DNA of 64,000 nt from Mugil cephalus (GCF_022458985.1 NC_061782.1:21961672-22025671), one strand, 5' to 3'; shown: positions 1 to 15,473, counted from the first letter of the stretch. Numbers and translations are program-made. Notes: generated by a model not told the origin, from the letters alone.

Positions 1-155
1 CTATGCCTCTCCCTTTTTCCTCTTTATAAATCCTTTCCTCACTCCCCTTATGTTCCCGTTGGGTTTTCCTGCTTCCCTCTGCCTGCCCACTTCCTCTTTC
101 CTCCTCTCACCATCACCCTCTAGTGGTTCAGGGGAGAGTCTGAGCGCTCCGACAG

Positions 156-740
156 GTGAATCCTTCCTCTGATAGTAACAGGTTTGGAGGAGGACTCAAG
201 GAGGAGAAAGGAGTTTTGAGACATTCCTCTTCACATCAGCCCCACTACCCGTGCACGCATCAGGAGCAAGTAAACACCGAGTCCAAGAACCTGCACCCGA
301 TTCACCAAAATTACAATCCAGCTGAATCCAGCGGCCAGTGTTCGCTTCCACCCCGACATCACCCACAGCCTGAAAATCAACAAGAGTCTAGTCCCAACCC
401 CGATGCACCGGTGGATCACCTTTCTCAGTTGCAGCCAAACCAAGCTGATGTCCCTGCTAATTCTCAACACGTACCCCGGCATGGTGTTGCCTCAAGCCAC
501 CATCATCAGCATCCTCAGTCCCATGTTGAAGGCGTGTTTCGAGGCAGTGACTTGGTGGACTGGCTGGTGGAACGAGGCCTGTGCGCTGGACGAGCCGAGG
601 CCCAACTATACGGCGTTCGCCTTCAGCAGGGAGGAGTGCTCCATCACTCGACGGGCCAGCACCACTTCAGGGATGAACCCACCATGCTGTACCACTTCAC
701 ACAGAGTGGAGATACTTCCACAATATATGAGGGGATCTGA
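156..740 (+). CDS. gpr155: GPR155 (LYCHOS) C-terminal exon with DEP domain, partial
   Basis: This is the last coding exon of a GPR155-like gene, a lysosomal membrane protein that senses cholesterol for mTORC1 signalling (family knowledge). The reading frame gives about 194 residues. The first ~120 are a low-complexity Ser/Pro/His/Gln-rich linker. They are followed by a DEP domain with the signature GSDLVDWLVERGL, then LYGVRLQQGGVLHH and FRDEPTMLYHF, and a TGA stop at 738-740. Upstream of position 144 the frame is closed by a TGA (141-143), so the acceptor is probably the AG at 154-155 or at 143-144, after a pyrimidine-rich intron end (1-130). The rest of the gene lies left of the window. Whether this is the a or b teleost paralogue cannot be told. 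The gene converges on tmem41a. Confidence 0.8.
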   Translation: MNPSSDSNRFGGGLKEEKGVLRHSSSHQPHYPCTHQEQVNTESKNLHPIHQNYNPAESSGQCSLPPRHHPQPENQQESSPNPDAPVDHLSQLQPNQADVPANSQHVPRHGVASSHHHQHPQSHVEGVFRGSDLVDWLVERGLCAGRAEAQLYGVRLQQGGVLHHSTGQHHFRDEPTMLYHFTQSGDTSTIYEGI

Positions 741-2890
741 GGAGGATGGAGCGATGTGGAGAACAGGACGTAGATGAGCCAGAGACAGAGGATGGAAGAA
801 CCTTACGAGTACCAAACGGCAACCACATCGGGTGAGTGCCAAAGAGGAAGTGCCTTATGGTCCAGGTTTTATTTAGTGATGCTAAATATTGACTCAGGAT
901 TATATGAAAGATCCACAAACGCTCTATAGAAATACAGTAGTTTCCCCAAAAAATATTTACAAAATTATACGAGTGGGAAATTTGTCTTGATTGACATTTG
1001 TCTCAGGCTGTTCATAGTTTATTGGTCACTCACTCACCATGTGGCCCAAATTTGAAAATTACAAAAAATAATTAAAAAAAATAATTACTGTGAGTCTGTA
1101 TTTGAAGTCCCCGTTAGATATTTGCAGGTGATGTGAGTGTTTTCACAGAGAAATCCTAAAACAAAAAAGGAGAAAAGAGGAAAGAAGTTTTTCCTGCTGG
1201 TGCTTGACCCCTCCTGACTCCATGACTTGTTTTTTTGTTTCTATCATTATTATTATTTTTTTTAACTACGCTGGACTCTGTTGGCTGTGATGACAGTTCT
1301 CTTCTGAGCTACTGTGAGTTGTGAACGAGATCACATTTCACACAGTAATAGAAGTGTGAGTGTCAGTGGATTGTTATTGAGGACTGGTGTCATACATTTT
1401 TTTAATGACATTTGAGACTTGCGTGCCAGTATAACCAAGCAAATCAATAAATGGATGGAACCGCTCACTGAACGCCTCTGACATTTTTACCATAGGTATT
1501 TATTTTTTTCTCGGACGATACACTGATGAATTCCTCTTGAATCTGCCTGTTATTTCAGTATTGTATTATTTTGCACGCTGCGTCTTTTAACCACTCTGGT
1601 CTATGCTGACAACTTGCATGACACGGAGCAGTACAGACTGCTGCTCAGCACTCAACCTTTTGCACTGACTGAACAATTACACTCTTTCACAATTTTATAT
1701 TATGCATCTCACTGGATATTCATTTTTCTTGTGCAGCTGCTGCGAAAGATGTTCTCTGTATGTTTTAACCGTGTCAGCTGTCAGTGTGAAACATGTTGTT
1801 GGACTGATCTTCTTACTAAACCGAGTAACTCAGCCAGGGTGGAAAACTGGCACAGATGCTTTTCCGGCCAAATGTGACAATAGCTTGATTGATTCATGTT
1901 ATTTCTTTGTTAAAACTTGTTAATGTGAACATACGTATATGCATTTAATTGATAAATTAATTTTGACAGGATTGATGTGGCCAGAGGGCTGACAAAAATA
2001 GTGAAAGGTAAAACAACTGACATGTTGGGTTTCTTTAAGATGTTTCAACACACATATTAGTAGCTTCTTCAGTGCTAAATTACTAGTGGTGTTTTATTAG
2101 GAACATCTGTGGGTGTTTCCCCTCCTGAAACTCATCTGACTGTGGTCTGGCAATAACCAGATACTGACCTGTACTTTGAGGAATTTAATTATTTATAATT
2201 TAGTTTTCTTTCCCAATTAACGGTACCCTAAAGAACCAGAGACTCCAAAGGCGTGAACCTGTGTGAAACTTTGCCAAATACCTTTCCCCAAAACCCACAG
2301 ATGTACTTATTAAATCCCTGACTCACCACCTGTCTGTTTTAACTGAAGAAACATCTTCCAGAGACTAAACAGGTGCAGTTCTTTCAGCTTTGTTTTTTGG
2401 TTATGCATTGACCTGGGTGACTGAGAACCTTCACAGACAACACTACTGATTTTGTGTCATATCTCTTTAGTTTGTACACAAGACCACTATGTAACTGTTT
2501 ACGTCTGTTTTTTTGCCTGTTATGTTGCTGCTGATTTATCATCTTTAAACTATGAAGTTTACAGTGGGTTTGCAAGGTTGTAGAGGACTGATGGATGGCG
2601 ATATATGCACCAAGAACAGCACTAACAAATGATCTGAATCTTTTCTGAGTCTTTTCTTTTCTGATCTGAGTTTTCGATGGCCAGATGTCTATGAAACTTG
2701 TACTAGTTCCCACAATCGTACATGTGCATATACTTCCATCTATGTGTCCTTTGCTAACTGACTCTAAACCAGGTCACACCAGGTCCTTGAGCTGATACAA
2801 ATGTGAATTATTCTGAGAGTGCCTGCCTCAGCCAATGTGAAGGAATGTTTGTGTGTTGTTTGCATGAATAAAAAAATGTTGAGTTTCCTT
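741..2890 (+). other. gpr155: gpr155 3' UTR (probable)
   Basis: Non-coding, AT-rich sequence follows the gpr155 stop. An AATAAA signal at 2867-2872 is followed within about 20 bases by a (TG)n tract at 2890-2910, a plausible cleavage and downstream GU-rich region. An earlier AATAAA near 1447 could give a shorter transcript. No other gene is visible here. Confidence 0.5.
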
Positions 2891-2910
2891 GTGTGTGTGT
2901 GTGTGTGTGT
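2890..2910. repeat. (TG)n microsatellite
   Basis: About ten TG dinucleotides directly downstream of the gpr155 polyadenylation signal. Confidence 0.9.
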
Positions 2911-3157
2911 TGGGCTGTACAGAAAAGGCTTCTTACAATAAGGTGCGAGGATGTAGGATCAGAATAAATGTGGATGTGTTTAGCGTGTTGTTTTAAGTCA
3001 ATCTGGGTCTAATAACTGGCTTTAATAACATCAAAGGCGCAAATAAACTACTGTTTGCATCCAAATCCCCCATTTCACTTCGTCATTCCAACAGCAAATA
3101 TCGGTTCAGATTCAAAACTAAACACGTGTAAAATCAGTTTCAAGAGTCATTATAGAT

Positions 3158-5255
3158 TTTATTATTTCTACACATAAATGTGCAAAACATGATAATGCAT
3201 AAAAAAGACTTTCCTTGTGTTTTTCCAAAACATATTGATGTAATAATTGTTTTAGCTTTTATTTGGTCAAATGATGATAATTTGTCTTCCACCTCCCCGC
3301 ACACACACACCTTTGAAACTAAAAGCAAAATACTTATACAAAAATACTACACAAAAAACTGTATTCACTATTGCAGTGTCCTGATACAAAAGCTCCTTAT
3401 GCCCAGCTGTCACTGAGTAAGCAGCAGATAAAACTTTTTTTTTTTTTTTGAAACTTTAGGTTGGTTAGGGTTCACAAAAACAGCAGAAACTGTATTACAA
3501 TATAAGATTTGATATCAAAAACAGCACAGAAATATATATATTGTGTACACAAAAGACTATCCTGAAGTTAGGGCAATCACAAATTGCCTATTAAATACAC
3601 GGAAGACTATCCAGATTTGTTAAAAAAAGCTTTATATTTTCTCAGTGAAGGATATCTGTGGCAGACAGTCCCTCTCTGAGCTACAGCTGCACCTAAAATC
3701 AGAGCAAACTCTTTAGTTGCTGCACATGTTTGTTTGTTTTAAGACTATTTTCTATAGGCTGCCAAAAGTGCAACATTATACTCATATTAGCAGGAGCACA
3801 TGATGTGATCTTCTCATCAGGCCTGAACGCTGCATTAATGCCACACGTTTGAAGTTTACAAACAGGCTCTTAAGCAAGACAATTTAATCTCTCTGTCCTC
3901 TACAGATGCTTATAATAAGAATATTTGTGCTTGCTGAGTGTGGGTATGAACAATACAGCAAAGTCTAAATAAAAAGTGAATGAATTCATGTTCCAGTGTT
4001 TTGATGCTGCAAATTATGTGCATCTTTTCTTTGTTAAACCATCGTGAGAAGATCACACCTCTCACTCCCTCATCAGTGTATGAGGCAGCAGCTGCATTAA
4101 GACACATGTGTAAGTGCTTTAAGAAAAGACAGATGTCTAAAACTAAACACACTCAAATTCCATTTTCTCCATTAACTGAGTTAACTCCGTAAACATATGC
4201 AGGGAGAGGAAAGCTGGTCTCCGCACACAGCAGAGTGAAGTATAAAATCAGTAGCAAATCGGTGTGTTAAAGCCTGGACGGACGTATCCTGCAGGTTACT
4301 GTCAATTACTTTTAAAGCTTTATGTTGATGACTCTTATGGTAGCTCCCTGAACACAAACTCCAATTCAAAAAATGCAGTCAAAGCAGTCGATCGTAGCAC
4401 TGGGAAAAATAAAAGATAATACGTTACAATGAAAACATTACAAATAAGAGGCACAACTTGCACCTGAGAAATACACAACACATCAAAAACTAAAATGCTG
4501 TTGCTCAATAGGCAGCCTTCGGTTGAAACCTGAAATGGAAACTATGACAAAATGAATCACTGAGACTCAGGAAATTACATTTACACTGCGTTTGCGGATC
4601 TATTTCAGGGTTATTCTAAACAGAATCAGTGTTTTGGGGGTAATTAAACATGGGAAGTCAAAAGAAAAGTTATTCAAGCATCATAGTGATTGCTGAAGTA
4701 ACCTTTAAGTGATTTTTCAAGTAATCATCAATCATTATAATCTGAACATTTGTAAATTTTGGAGCACTGGTCAAAGGAAACGAGCAACTGACTTCCACCA
4801 TTTTGAGTCTCAGGATACAGATTTTTAGGTAAAACACTGAATCAGTTAATTAAATATTGTGCAGATAAATAATGAAAAGGATTATTAGTTGCAGCTGTAT
4901 TGTGCATGAATAACGATCTCATATAAATTCAGTTTGATTAAAACTGCTGAAATACAAAAACTAATGACAGTATTTCCCAGGATGTGAAATATTCAGCCCT
5001 TTCTAAAACAACCATTCAATCTCAGTGACTTTTAAGGTAGCCCAAGGCATTTCTGAAAGCTAAACCTTAGTACTAACAGTGAGAGTTCTTTGGGAAGCTG
5101 GGTTTTTTTAAATGTAGTGTACCATGATCAGAGGAGCCTCTGGTGTGACCTCACAGAAATATCAAAGATGGTGCGGATAAAGGTCACATTCCTACCAGCG
5201 AGGAATTATTTCCCTGCTCAGTTCTTCTGTCACGAAGTGTCATTTAGGTCCACAA
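3158..5255 (-). other. tmem41a 3' UTR (probable)
   Basis: AT-rich non-coding sequence downstream of the tmem41a stop on the minus strand. A minus-strand AATAAA lies at 3163-3158, which would give a UTR of about 2.1 kb and leave only about 270 bases between the convergent gpr155 and tmem41a 3' ends. Shorter forms are possible. The short ORFs here have no recognisable protein similarity. Confidence 0.4.
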
Positions 5256-9006
<3,751 letters not shown>

Positions 9007-9405
9007 GTTGCTCCCCGCTGAAACTCCCTATTCACCGACTCACCGGCCTTAAATCTAAGCGTCGGCGAAAGCCACTGCTGAGATAAAGTCGACGTGTTGT
9101 GGCTCAGTTGGACGACACCGAGAAAAAGGGGTGTCGCTTACCGAGAAGCAGGCTGCGAATGACGGTTGACATTCTGACTGGGGTTCGGCACACGGATCAC
9201 ATGGCAGCTGGTGACCAACAACTTTCTTCAAACGGTTAGGAAAGGTAATATTATTTATTTTTTTGTGTGTAAGTGTAATTAATGTATTTAATTTAATTAA
9301 TCGCATTTTTGTTAAAGCATTCAACATTTATATAACTTTTTCAACATGTGTGTTTGTCCCAAAAGAGAGAAATAATTAATCCTTTTTTGTGCACTTACAA
9401 CTTCA

Positions 9406-9422
9406 GGCCACTAGGTGGCGAC
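9406..9422 (+). promoter_or_regulatory. CTCF-like binding motif
   Basis: GGCCACTAGGTGGCGAC matches the CTCF core CCASYAGRKGGC. It lies about 400 bases upstream of the tmem41a start codon. Call is by motif only. Confidence 0.45.
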
Positions 9423-9654
9423 ATTGTACAGGAGTGAACGGGTGATAATAAACGTATTAATTAATACTTAATAATATTAATGCATTGGTATTAATATTAT
9501 TAATACATATTTATTAATGTAATATTAATAGTTACTGCACTTCGCATATTCACATATATACACAGCATCAAGGCACAAAAAGGTTTCCAGAGTGGATTTA
9601 GTTCTGTAACTTAATATTTACTCACTTATATTATTATACTTTATATTTTTATAC

Positions 9655-10020
9655 CAATCAGCAATTAAGGCATATAAGGTGGGATATAAGGCAGCACAGA
9701 ACATTTTGTTCACAAAGTTGATGTGTGAGAAACATTTAAGCGTATTTAAGCGACTTTGACAACCAGCTAGCAAGTTTTGATGGTGTGTCAGAACATCTCC
9801 AAAGCTGCTGCTCTTCCGGCAGGATTATGTACACTCTGCCACAAAGCCAAATAATGGTTCAGGAATGTGCTGAAGAACACAGCACATCACACATCTGTTG
9901 TTTATGTTGGACAAACAAATCAGATGGAGGCCCCAACTCTCAATTTGCACGACTTAAGGGATCTACTGCTAATGGTGTCAGATACCACAGCACACCTTCA
10001 GAGGTTCAGGCAGGCAAAAG
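9655..10020 (+). mobile_element. Tc1-like transposon remnant (internally deleted)
   Basis: The left part holds the TIR-proximal region and the start of the transposase frame (phrases such as ACAAAGTTGATGTGTGAGAA). It jumps at about 9830 to the transposase 3' part (CTGCCACAAAGCCAAATAATGG, then GGTGTCAGATACCACAGCAC). I recognise this as a widespread fish Tc1/mariner family. There is no intact ORF; the short frame at 9785-10060 is a mangled transposase fragment. Confidence 0.65.
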
Positions 10021-10465
10021 AAAAAAAGAAAAAGTTGTCACAGAAGATGAGATGAGATAAGTTGTCTTCCCTGATATCTTAAGGTAGTGTGTTCCAAAGC
10101 TTAGGGGAGAAGGTTACAAAGACTGCATCCCCAATTTTCCTCCCGCTGTAGGTAACCTCCAGTAAAGCAGCAACAGATGATCGAAGTGTGTCTTTATTTT
10201 TTATTTTATTGAGACATTTTTAATATTTTTTTCCTTTGAGCTTTCATCCACCTGGTAATTTCAGAATTTTACAATTATGAAATAATAGTAATTGAATGAC
10301 ACAACGCAGCATATTGAATAAAAAAATCACCTGTAGACAATCACACTAATACAAGATTAAAGAGAAGCAATGCTGAATTTCTTGTCTCTTTTAGAAAGTG
10401 GATTCTGTCTCACCAAATTACATTTGCACATGTACAAATAGGAATGGAAGACTCTGAACAGTACA

Positions 10466-10511
10466 TTGGCCCTCTCCATGGGAAACAGCACGTTGGCCCT
10501 CTCCATGGGAA
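10466..10511. repeat. Tandem duplication of a ~27-bp unit
   Basis: The phrase TTGGCCCTCTCCATGGGAAA occurs twice in direct tandem, separated by CAGCACG. No coding role is apparent. Confidence 0.85.
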
Positions 10512-10755
10512 ATTTGAGTACAAAAAAAAAAAAACGAAAAAAACTAAACAAGATGGAACAGTTGACCGACATAAAATATTATTCACACTCTGCAAGAAAG
10601 AGTTTTCTTTTCACCGAAGCACTTCCATCTTAAAATACCGTGATTAATCGAATTGAATCCACAGCAAACTGATTAAAATCTTGGAATTGTTTGACAGCTC
10701 TAGAACAAATATAAATCAACACAAGATCACATGTTTAACAGCTGATTTTATTTAT

Positions 10756-10827
10756 TCAGTGATTTTTGACAGGAGCAGTAGGAGCCACATTCAGAGAAAG
10801 TTTTTCAAAACCATTCTCATATATGTC
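10756..10827 (-). CDS. Secreted-peptide gene, possible last exon
   Basis: After acceptor TTGTTGCAG, frame 0 gives 23 codons (DIYENGFEKLSLNVAPTAPV then KNH) and TGA directly before tandem AATAAA signals at 10756-10747. The phase does not match exon 2, so either a small exon is missing or translation ends after three codons and most of this is 3' UTR. Confidence 0.4.
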   Translation of the reverse strand, partial: DIYENGFEKLSLNVAPTAPVKNH

Positions 10828-12397
10828 CTGCAACAAAAAGATAGCAAAACATTAAGTTACAACTACAACACCCTCACAAGCTTTGTGTGTATTTTCACAA
10901 GCTAATGGGGAGTAAATGTGAGACACAGACAAGGCTTTGCATGACTTTTTGTAAGTATAGTGAAACTGCAATAAACGGATTACACTCACTGGCCACTTTA
11001 TTAGGTACACCTGTTCAATTGCTTGTTAACACAAATAGCTAATCAGCCAATCACATGGCTGCAATTCAATGCATTTATTCATGTAGAGTGATCAAGACAA
11101 CTTGCTGAAGTTCAAACCGAGCATCAAAATGAGGAATAAAGGGGATTTAAGTGACTCTGAACGTGGTATGGTTGTTGGTGCCAGAAGGGCTGGTCTGAGT
11201 ATTTCAGAAACTGCTGATCTACTGGGATTTTTACACACAACCATCTCTAGGGTTTACAGAAAAAGAGAAAATATCCAGTGAGCATCAGTTGTGTGGACAA
11301 AAATGCCTCATTGTGAGAGGTCAGGGGAGAATGGGCAGACTGGTTGGAGATGATAGAAAGGCAACAAACTCAAATAACCACTGGTTACAACCAAGGAATG
11401 CAGAATACCATCTCTGAACACACAACACGTCCAGCCTTGAAGAAGATAGGCTACAGCAGCAAAAGACCACAACAGGTGCCACTGCTGTCAGCTAAGAACA
11501 GGAAACTGAGACTACAGTTCACACAGGCTCACCAACACTGGACAATAGAAGATTTGAAAAACGTTGCCTGGTCTGACGAGTCTCAATTCAGATAACAGGG
11601 TCAGAATTTTGCCTAAACAACATGAAAGCATGGATCCATCCTGTCTTGTATCAACAGTTCAGGCTGGTGGTGGTGGTGTAATGGTGTGGGAGATATTTTC
11701 TTGGCACACTGGGCCCCTTAGTACAAACTGAGCATGGTGTAAATGCCACAGCCTACCTGAGTATTGTTGCTGACCATGACCAGATCTCAATCCAATAGAT
11801 CATCACCTTTGGGATGTGGTGGAACGGGAGATTTGCATCATAGATGTGCAGCTGACAAATCTGCAGCAACTGTGTGATGCTGTCATGTTAATATGAACCA
11901 AAATCTCAGAGGAATGGTTCCAACACCTTGTTGAAAGTATGCCACAAAGTATTAAGGCAGTTCTGAAGGCAAAAGGGGCTCGAACCTTTTACTAACAAGG
12001 TGTACCTAATAAAGCGGCCAGAACTAGGCGAGAAATGATTTGGGCAATTGCAATATAAATTCACACATGCACTCATGAAAGAACAGAAAAAGTTTTACCT
12101 TTCTTGGGTTGAGGGCGTGATTTACGGTTTTCAATAACTGGCACTGCTGAAGTTGCCACATCAAAATCACCCCCCATCAGCTCTGGCAGGGCAACATCCT
12201 CTGGGATAACTGTAAGATTGGAGGGCAGAGGCCATAACTAATCTACACACAAGGTCTTTGTCCCTGTTCATGTTTTATTTGACTTTCACATTGGTACACA
12301 AACAAGCTGTACCTGGAGAGTCCCCGTGGCCGACAGTAGGAATCGCATTAAGTCCAACCACCAGAAGGAGGAGCAGGAACAGAATCTGAGCTTTCAT
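10756..12397 (-). CDS. Unrecognised small secreted-peptide gene
   Basis: I do not recognise this gene. A minus-strand 5' UTR exon ends at 12507 with a strong donor (GTGAGTATT). Coding exon 1 (12397-12313) encodes a clear signal peptide: MKAQILFLLLLLVVGLNA, then IPTVGHGDSP. Exon 2 (12209-12099) continues in frame with PEDVALPELMGGDFDVATSA and ends RKSRPQPKK, phase 1. A third exon begins after a good acceptor (TTTTTGTTGCAG) at 10827, followed by AATAAATAAA. Joined directly it gives only GHI and a stop (68 aa). In frame 0 it would instead read DIYENGFEKLSLNVAPTAPV and KNH before TGA at 10756, which needs another small exon. The product is small, has no cysteine in the parts read, and has basic (RK, KK) motifs that could be prohormone cleavage sites. 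Function is unknown. Confidence 0.55.
10984..12025 (+). mobile_element. Tc1-like DNA transposon, nearly full length, transposase dead
   Basis: A 1.04 kb element bounded by inverted repeats: CTGGCCACTTTATTAGGTAC (from 10989) and its complement at 12001-12021, one mismatch over 21 bases. The interior is a degenerate Tc1 transposase; one fragment (11344-11595) ends in HWTIEDLKNVAWSDESQFR, which contains the first catalytic-Asp block (WSDES). It is cut by stops, including TAA right after QFR, so it cannot be active. It sits within the intron of the minus-strand secreted-peptide gene. Confidence 0.88.
12099..12209 (-). CDS. Secreted-peptide gene, second coding exon
   Basis: The acceptor CAATCTTACAG and donor GTAAAACTTT bound 111 bases with one open frame that joins the signal-peptide exon. 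The peptide is acidic at first (PEDVALPELMGGDFD) and basic at its end (RKSRPQPKK). Confidence 0.6.
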
Positions 12398-12400
12398 TTT
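12313..12400 (-). CDS. Secreted-peptide gene, signal-peptide exon (ATG at 12397)
   Basis: The acceptor TACTCTTATAG is followed by AAAATG. The first 28 codons give a Leu-rich hydrophobic core with a likely cleavage site after LNA, and the donor is GTACAGC. The base at 12313 is the first of a split codon. Confidence 0.6.
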
Positions 12401-12506
12401 CTATAAGAGTAAATACTTGGGACACTCAGTCGGGAATCATTTGCCTCATTTCATGATTAAGAGTCTTATCAGTAAAAGCAGGAGAAAAAAAAAGAAAAAT
12501 ACTCAC

Positions 12507-12600
12507 CACAGCTGTTAATCTCAAGTAACCTGTCAACAAGTCACCAGCAGTGAAGTTGCTGTTGTGTTGTCCCTGTCTTGTGACTGACGTTCATGCCAGA
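12507..12600 (-). promoter_or_regulatory. 5' UTR exon and promoter area of the secreted-peptide gene
   Basis: A donor-consensus GTGAGT (12506-12501) ends a non-coding exon whose 5' limit is unclear. Just upstream on the minus strand is GCTGACGTCC (about 12606-12615), similar to a cAMP response element. Confidence 0.35.
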
Positions 12601-12781
12601 CTAAGAGGACGTCAGCTGGGCGTGTGCATGTCTAAAGAATCTGGCCAGGTTAGTACATTCCAAATCACTCACTCACACTCAAAAGCAGAGAGGGTGCTTA
12701 TCTCTTAGAGATATGTGGTTTCATAGAATTGAATGTGTTTGTGACATGAAGAAGCCACATAGGATTAATATGGTGTGAACA

Positions 12782-13360
12782 TGTCAGGCCGGGACTCGAA
12801 GCAGAACACAGGACTCAGTATGCAGAGATGATAAAGGGGCTTTAATTGGAATGTTCAGAGATCCCTCACAGAGGGACAAACAAATGGTCACAAAAATTCC
12901 TGGACGTAATTCTAATCAGTGAAAACAAAAACTCTCCAAAAGGAGGAAATACAATTCGAAGAAACAAATCACTAAATAAACACAAAACACTCCGAATGGA
13001 GGAAAAACTCAGAACTGAGGAAATAACTAAGAAAAGACTTAACAAACAAAAACTATCTCTCCGAGAGGATTCGCAGGCTTACTTGGAAATACTTTGGTTG
13101 AAAACATGAAGCGAAGCACGAGAACAGGTTGACGAAGACGACACTCTGGCACAAGACAAGGGGAACACAGACTACTTAAACACATGGAGGGAAATAGGGA
13201 ACAGGTGGACACAATCAGGAATCAGGGAAGACAATCAGACTAGTGACACATGAGGAAGGGCAAGTGACCTGAAACGAGAGGAGCGTTACTTTTCAAAATA
13301 AAACAGGAAATGACAGGACAAAACAACCCCAAGACAAGACGCCCTCACCACGGTGTGACA
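12782..13360. mobile_element. Interspersed repeat with TGTCA/TGACA ends
   Basis: A 580-bp block starting TGTCAGGCCGGGACTCG and ending CACCACGGTGTGACA. It has the look of a non-autonomous fish DNA transposon (short inverted ends, no coding capacity; the small ORF at 12846-13109 is Lys/Asn-rich and unlikely to be coding). Family is uncertain. Confidence 0.5.
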
Positions 13361-13429
13361 GAACAGTGTCCATAAGATAGAGGTGTCACATTTAAGCTGT
13401 ATTGAGGTTTACTTCCATACCAGGTAGAT

Positions 13430-13785
13430 AATGTACAGTGATGTGAAAAAGCATTCCTGATTTTTTATTTATTGAATGTTAAATGTTTCAGATCATCAAA
13501 GAAATGTAAACATTAGTCAAAGGTAACACAAGTACACAAAATGCAGTTTTTAAACTAAAGCTGTTATTAAGGGAAAACTAAATCTAAACCTACATGACCC
13601 TGTGTGAAAAAGTGATTGCCCTCTAAATCTGATATCTGGTTGGACCACCCTTAGCAGCAACACCTGCAATCAAGCGTTTCCCATAACATGCAATGAGTTG
13701 AAGTCTTCATTTAGTTTTTCTTCAGTCATTCAGAGGTGGACTTGCTGGTGTGTTTCGGATCACTGTCCTCCTGCAGAGACTATGC
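13430..13785 (-). mobile_element. Tc1-like transposon terminal fragment
   Basis: Begins TACAGTGATGTGAAAAAGCA and contains CTGTGTGAAAAAGTGATTGC and GGTTGGACCACCCTTAGCAG. These phrases belong to the terminal part of a widespread fish Tc1-type element. It jumps at about 13700 to an internal segment (CATTCAGAGGTGGACTTGCT), showing internal deletion. Confidence 0.65.
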
Positions 13786-15473
13786 AGTGTCCACTCTGTT
13801 ACGTCCCCTCCCTTTCTGCCAGTAGTGGCTCACCTTGCCACTTCCCACAGGTGCTGGCAGTCAGGGAGGGTGGTTAAGGTAAAGCGGAGACACTTGTCTC
13901 CCACCAGTGATACCTACCTGTACCGGCTGAAACTCACTGTCGCTCTGCATCTTCTAGGCTCCACATCGCTCTAGGTTTTGGCTTTGTTTGTGCATTCAGA
14001 ACACAATGTATGTTTCACTCACCCATGCTTCCCCTTTTCACCACAGATACACGTACCATCCACACCTCATAGTTGTTTAATTTGTTTGCAGATAACAATG
14101 AAAAACTGTGACTTGACTGGTCTCCACTCTCTAGTCACAGGCTCAAAGCTGGTTTGAGATGATTCATTCATACTATATTGAGTCTATGGGACAGAATGCT
14201 GTTGACTGATTTTGTTCAGGTGTAACTAGTGGGTTGTGATCTTCAAATCTGAGGCTTAAATGTGTACAAACTTGAATCTGTTTCTTATGGTTTTTATTGT
14301 GCAAGCTTTGGCACTGTCTATATTCAGAGGAGCTCTTACATAAGCAGGCCTCTGAACCCATCTATATCCACTGAGCTGACTGTCTGGTGTTTTACATATC
14401 ATGACATTGGGTGGCTTTTACATGGATGTCAGTATTCTGGTTACTGGAATTTTGAAGTGAATATTTTTTTCTATTTCAGAAGAGTGATTACACTAGCCGG
14501 ATTACATTTATCTGATTATCTTAATGACCATTGCATGAATTAATCTGGAAAGCTCTTGAAGAGGAGCGCATCATCAGGACAATAATGTTGTTCCACATGC
14601 CAGAAGTAGAAATCAAATGTATACAGACGTGAGTTGTTGTGAGTGTTGCTTTATCCTTCTATCCAGTTTAGTGTTTATGTATGTCCAAAAAAATGTATGT
14701 CATATGTATGTGACTTTAAAAAACACCTTGTTATATAGAACATAGATGAAGGCAATCTTGTCTAATTAACATATTTCGTAGCATGCAAGGGCCCATACTA
14801 TCTCATCCTCCTTTATCTGGTCCTCGCAACAAACATGATTTTGGCATGTTAAAGCAACAGGTTGATATTAACATAACAAAAAACCTTGATTGTCATCTCT
14901 GACAGCTTGTGTAGACTGGAGCCAGGTGTGAAAATGTATCATTGTATGTGTTTCTCCTGTTGAATGGAGCCACTCAGATTCATATAAGAGTTCAGATTTA
15001 TTCACTCTTCTCTACAGAAGAAAATATTTAACAAAATCTCTAATACAGAAACATAATAAAACATTATTTGAGTTATTTGTTAGGGAAGAGAGAGGACGAG
15101 AAATGGGAAGTGATACAGATGCATACATTTACTTAATACAAATTAGTGTTATCCTAGCTGGGGGGGAAAAGCAATGGTATGGAAACAGGTGCTAGACTGA
15201 CACATCTGAAAAATACTAGGAAAGACTAGGAAAGGAGTCACGCTCGTTTTAAATGAACAAATACTATAATACTGACAACTCTGATCTTCACATTTTACTC
15301 TTGCCCTAATCTAATAAAGCTTTGACACATCTATTAACCTCATTTTATACAAACACGGCAACATACAGCCAGGTGATCATTCCATCTAATTAAGTGTCAA
15401 GGCTCAAGCTACTTCTTTAATATAGATTATTTTTGAGCAGGTGTGAGATAAAGCTGGATGTCTAATTGTAGAT

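Noticed and set aside
403..777. Second plus-strand frame across the gpr155 exon
   Set aside because: Shadow of the DEP-domain frame.
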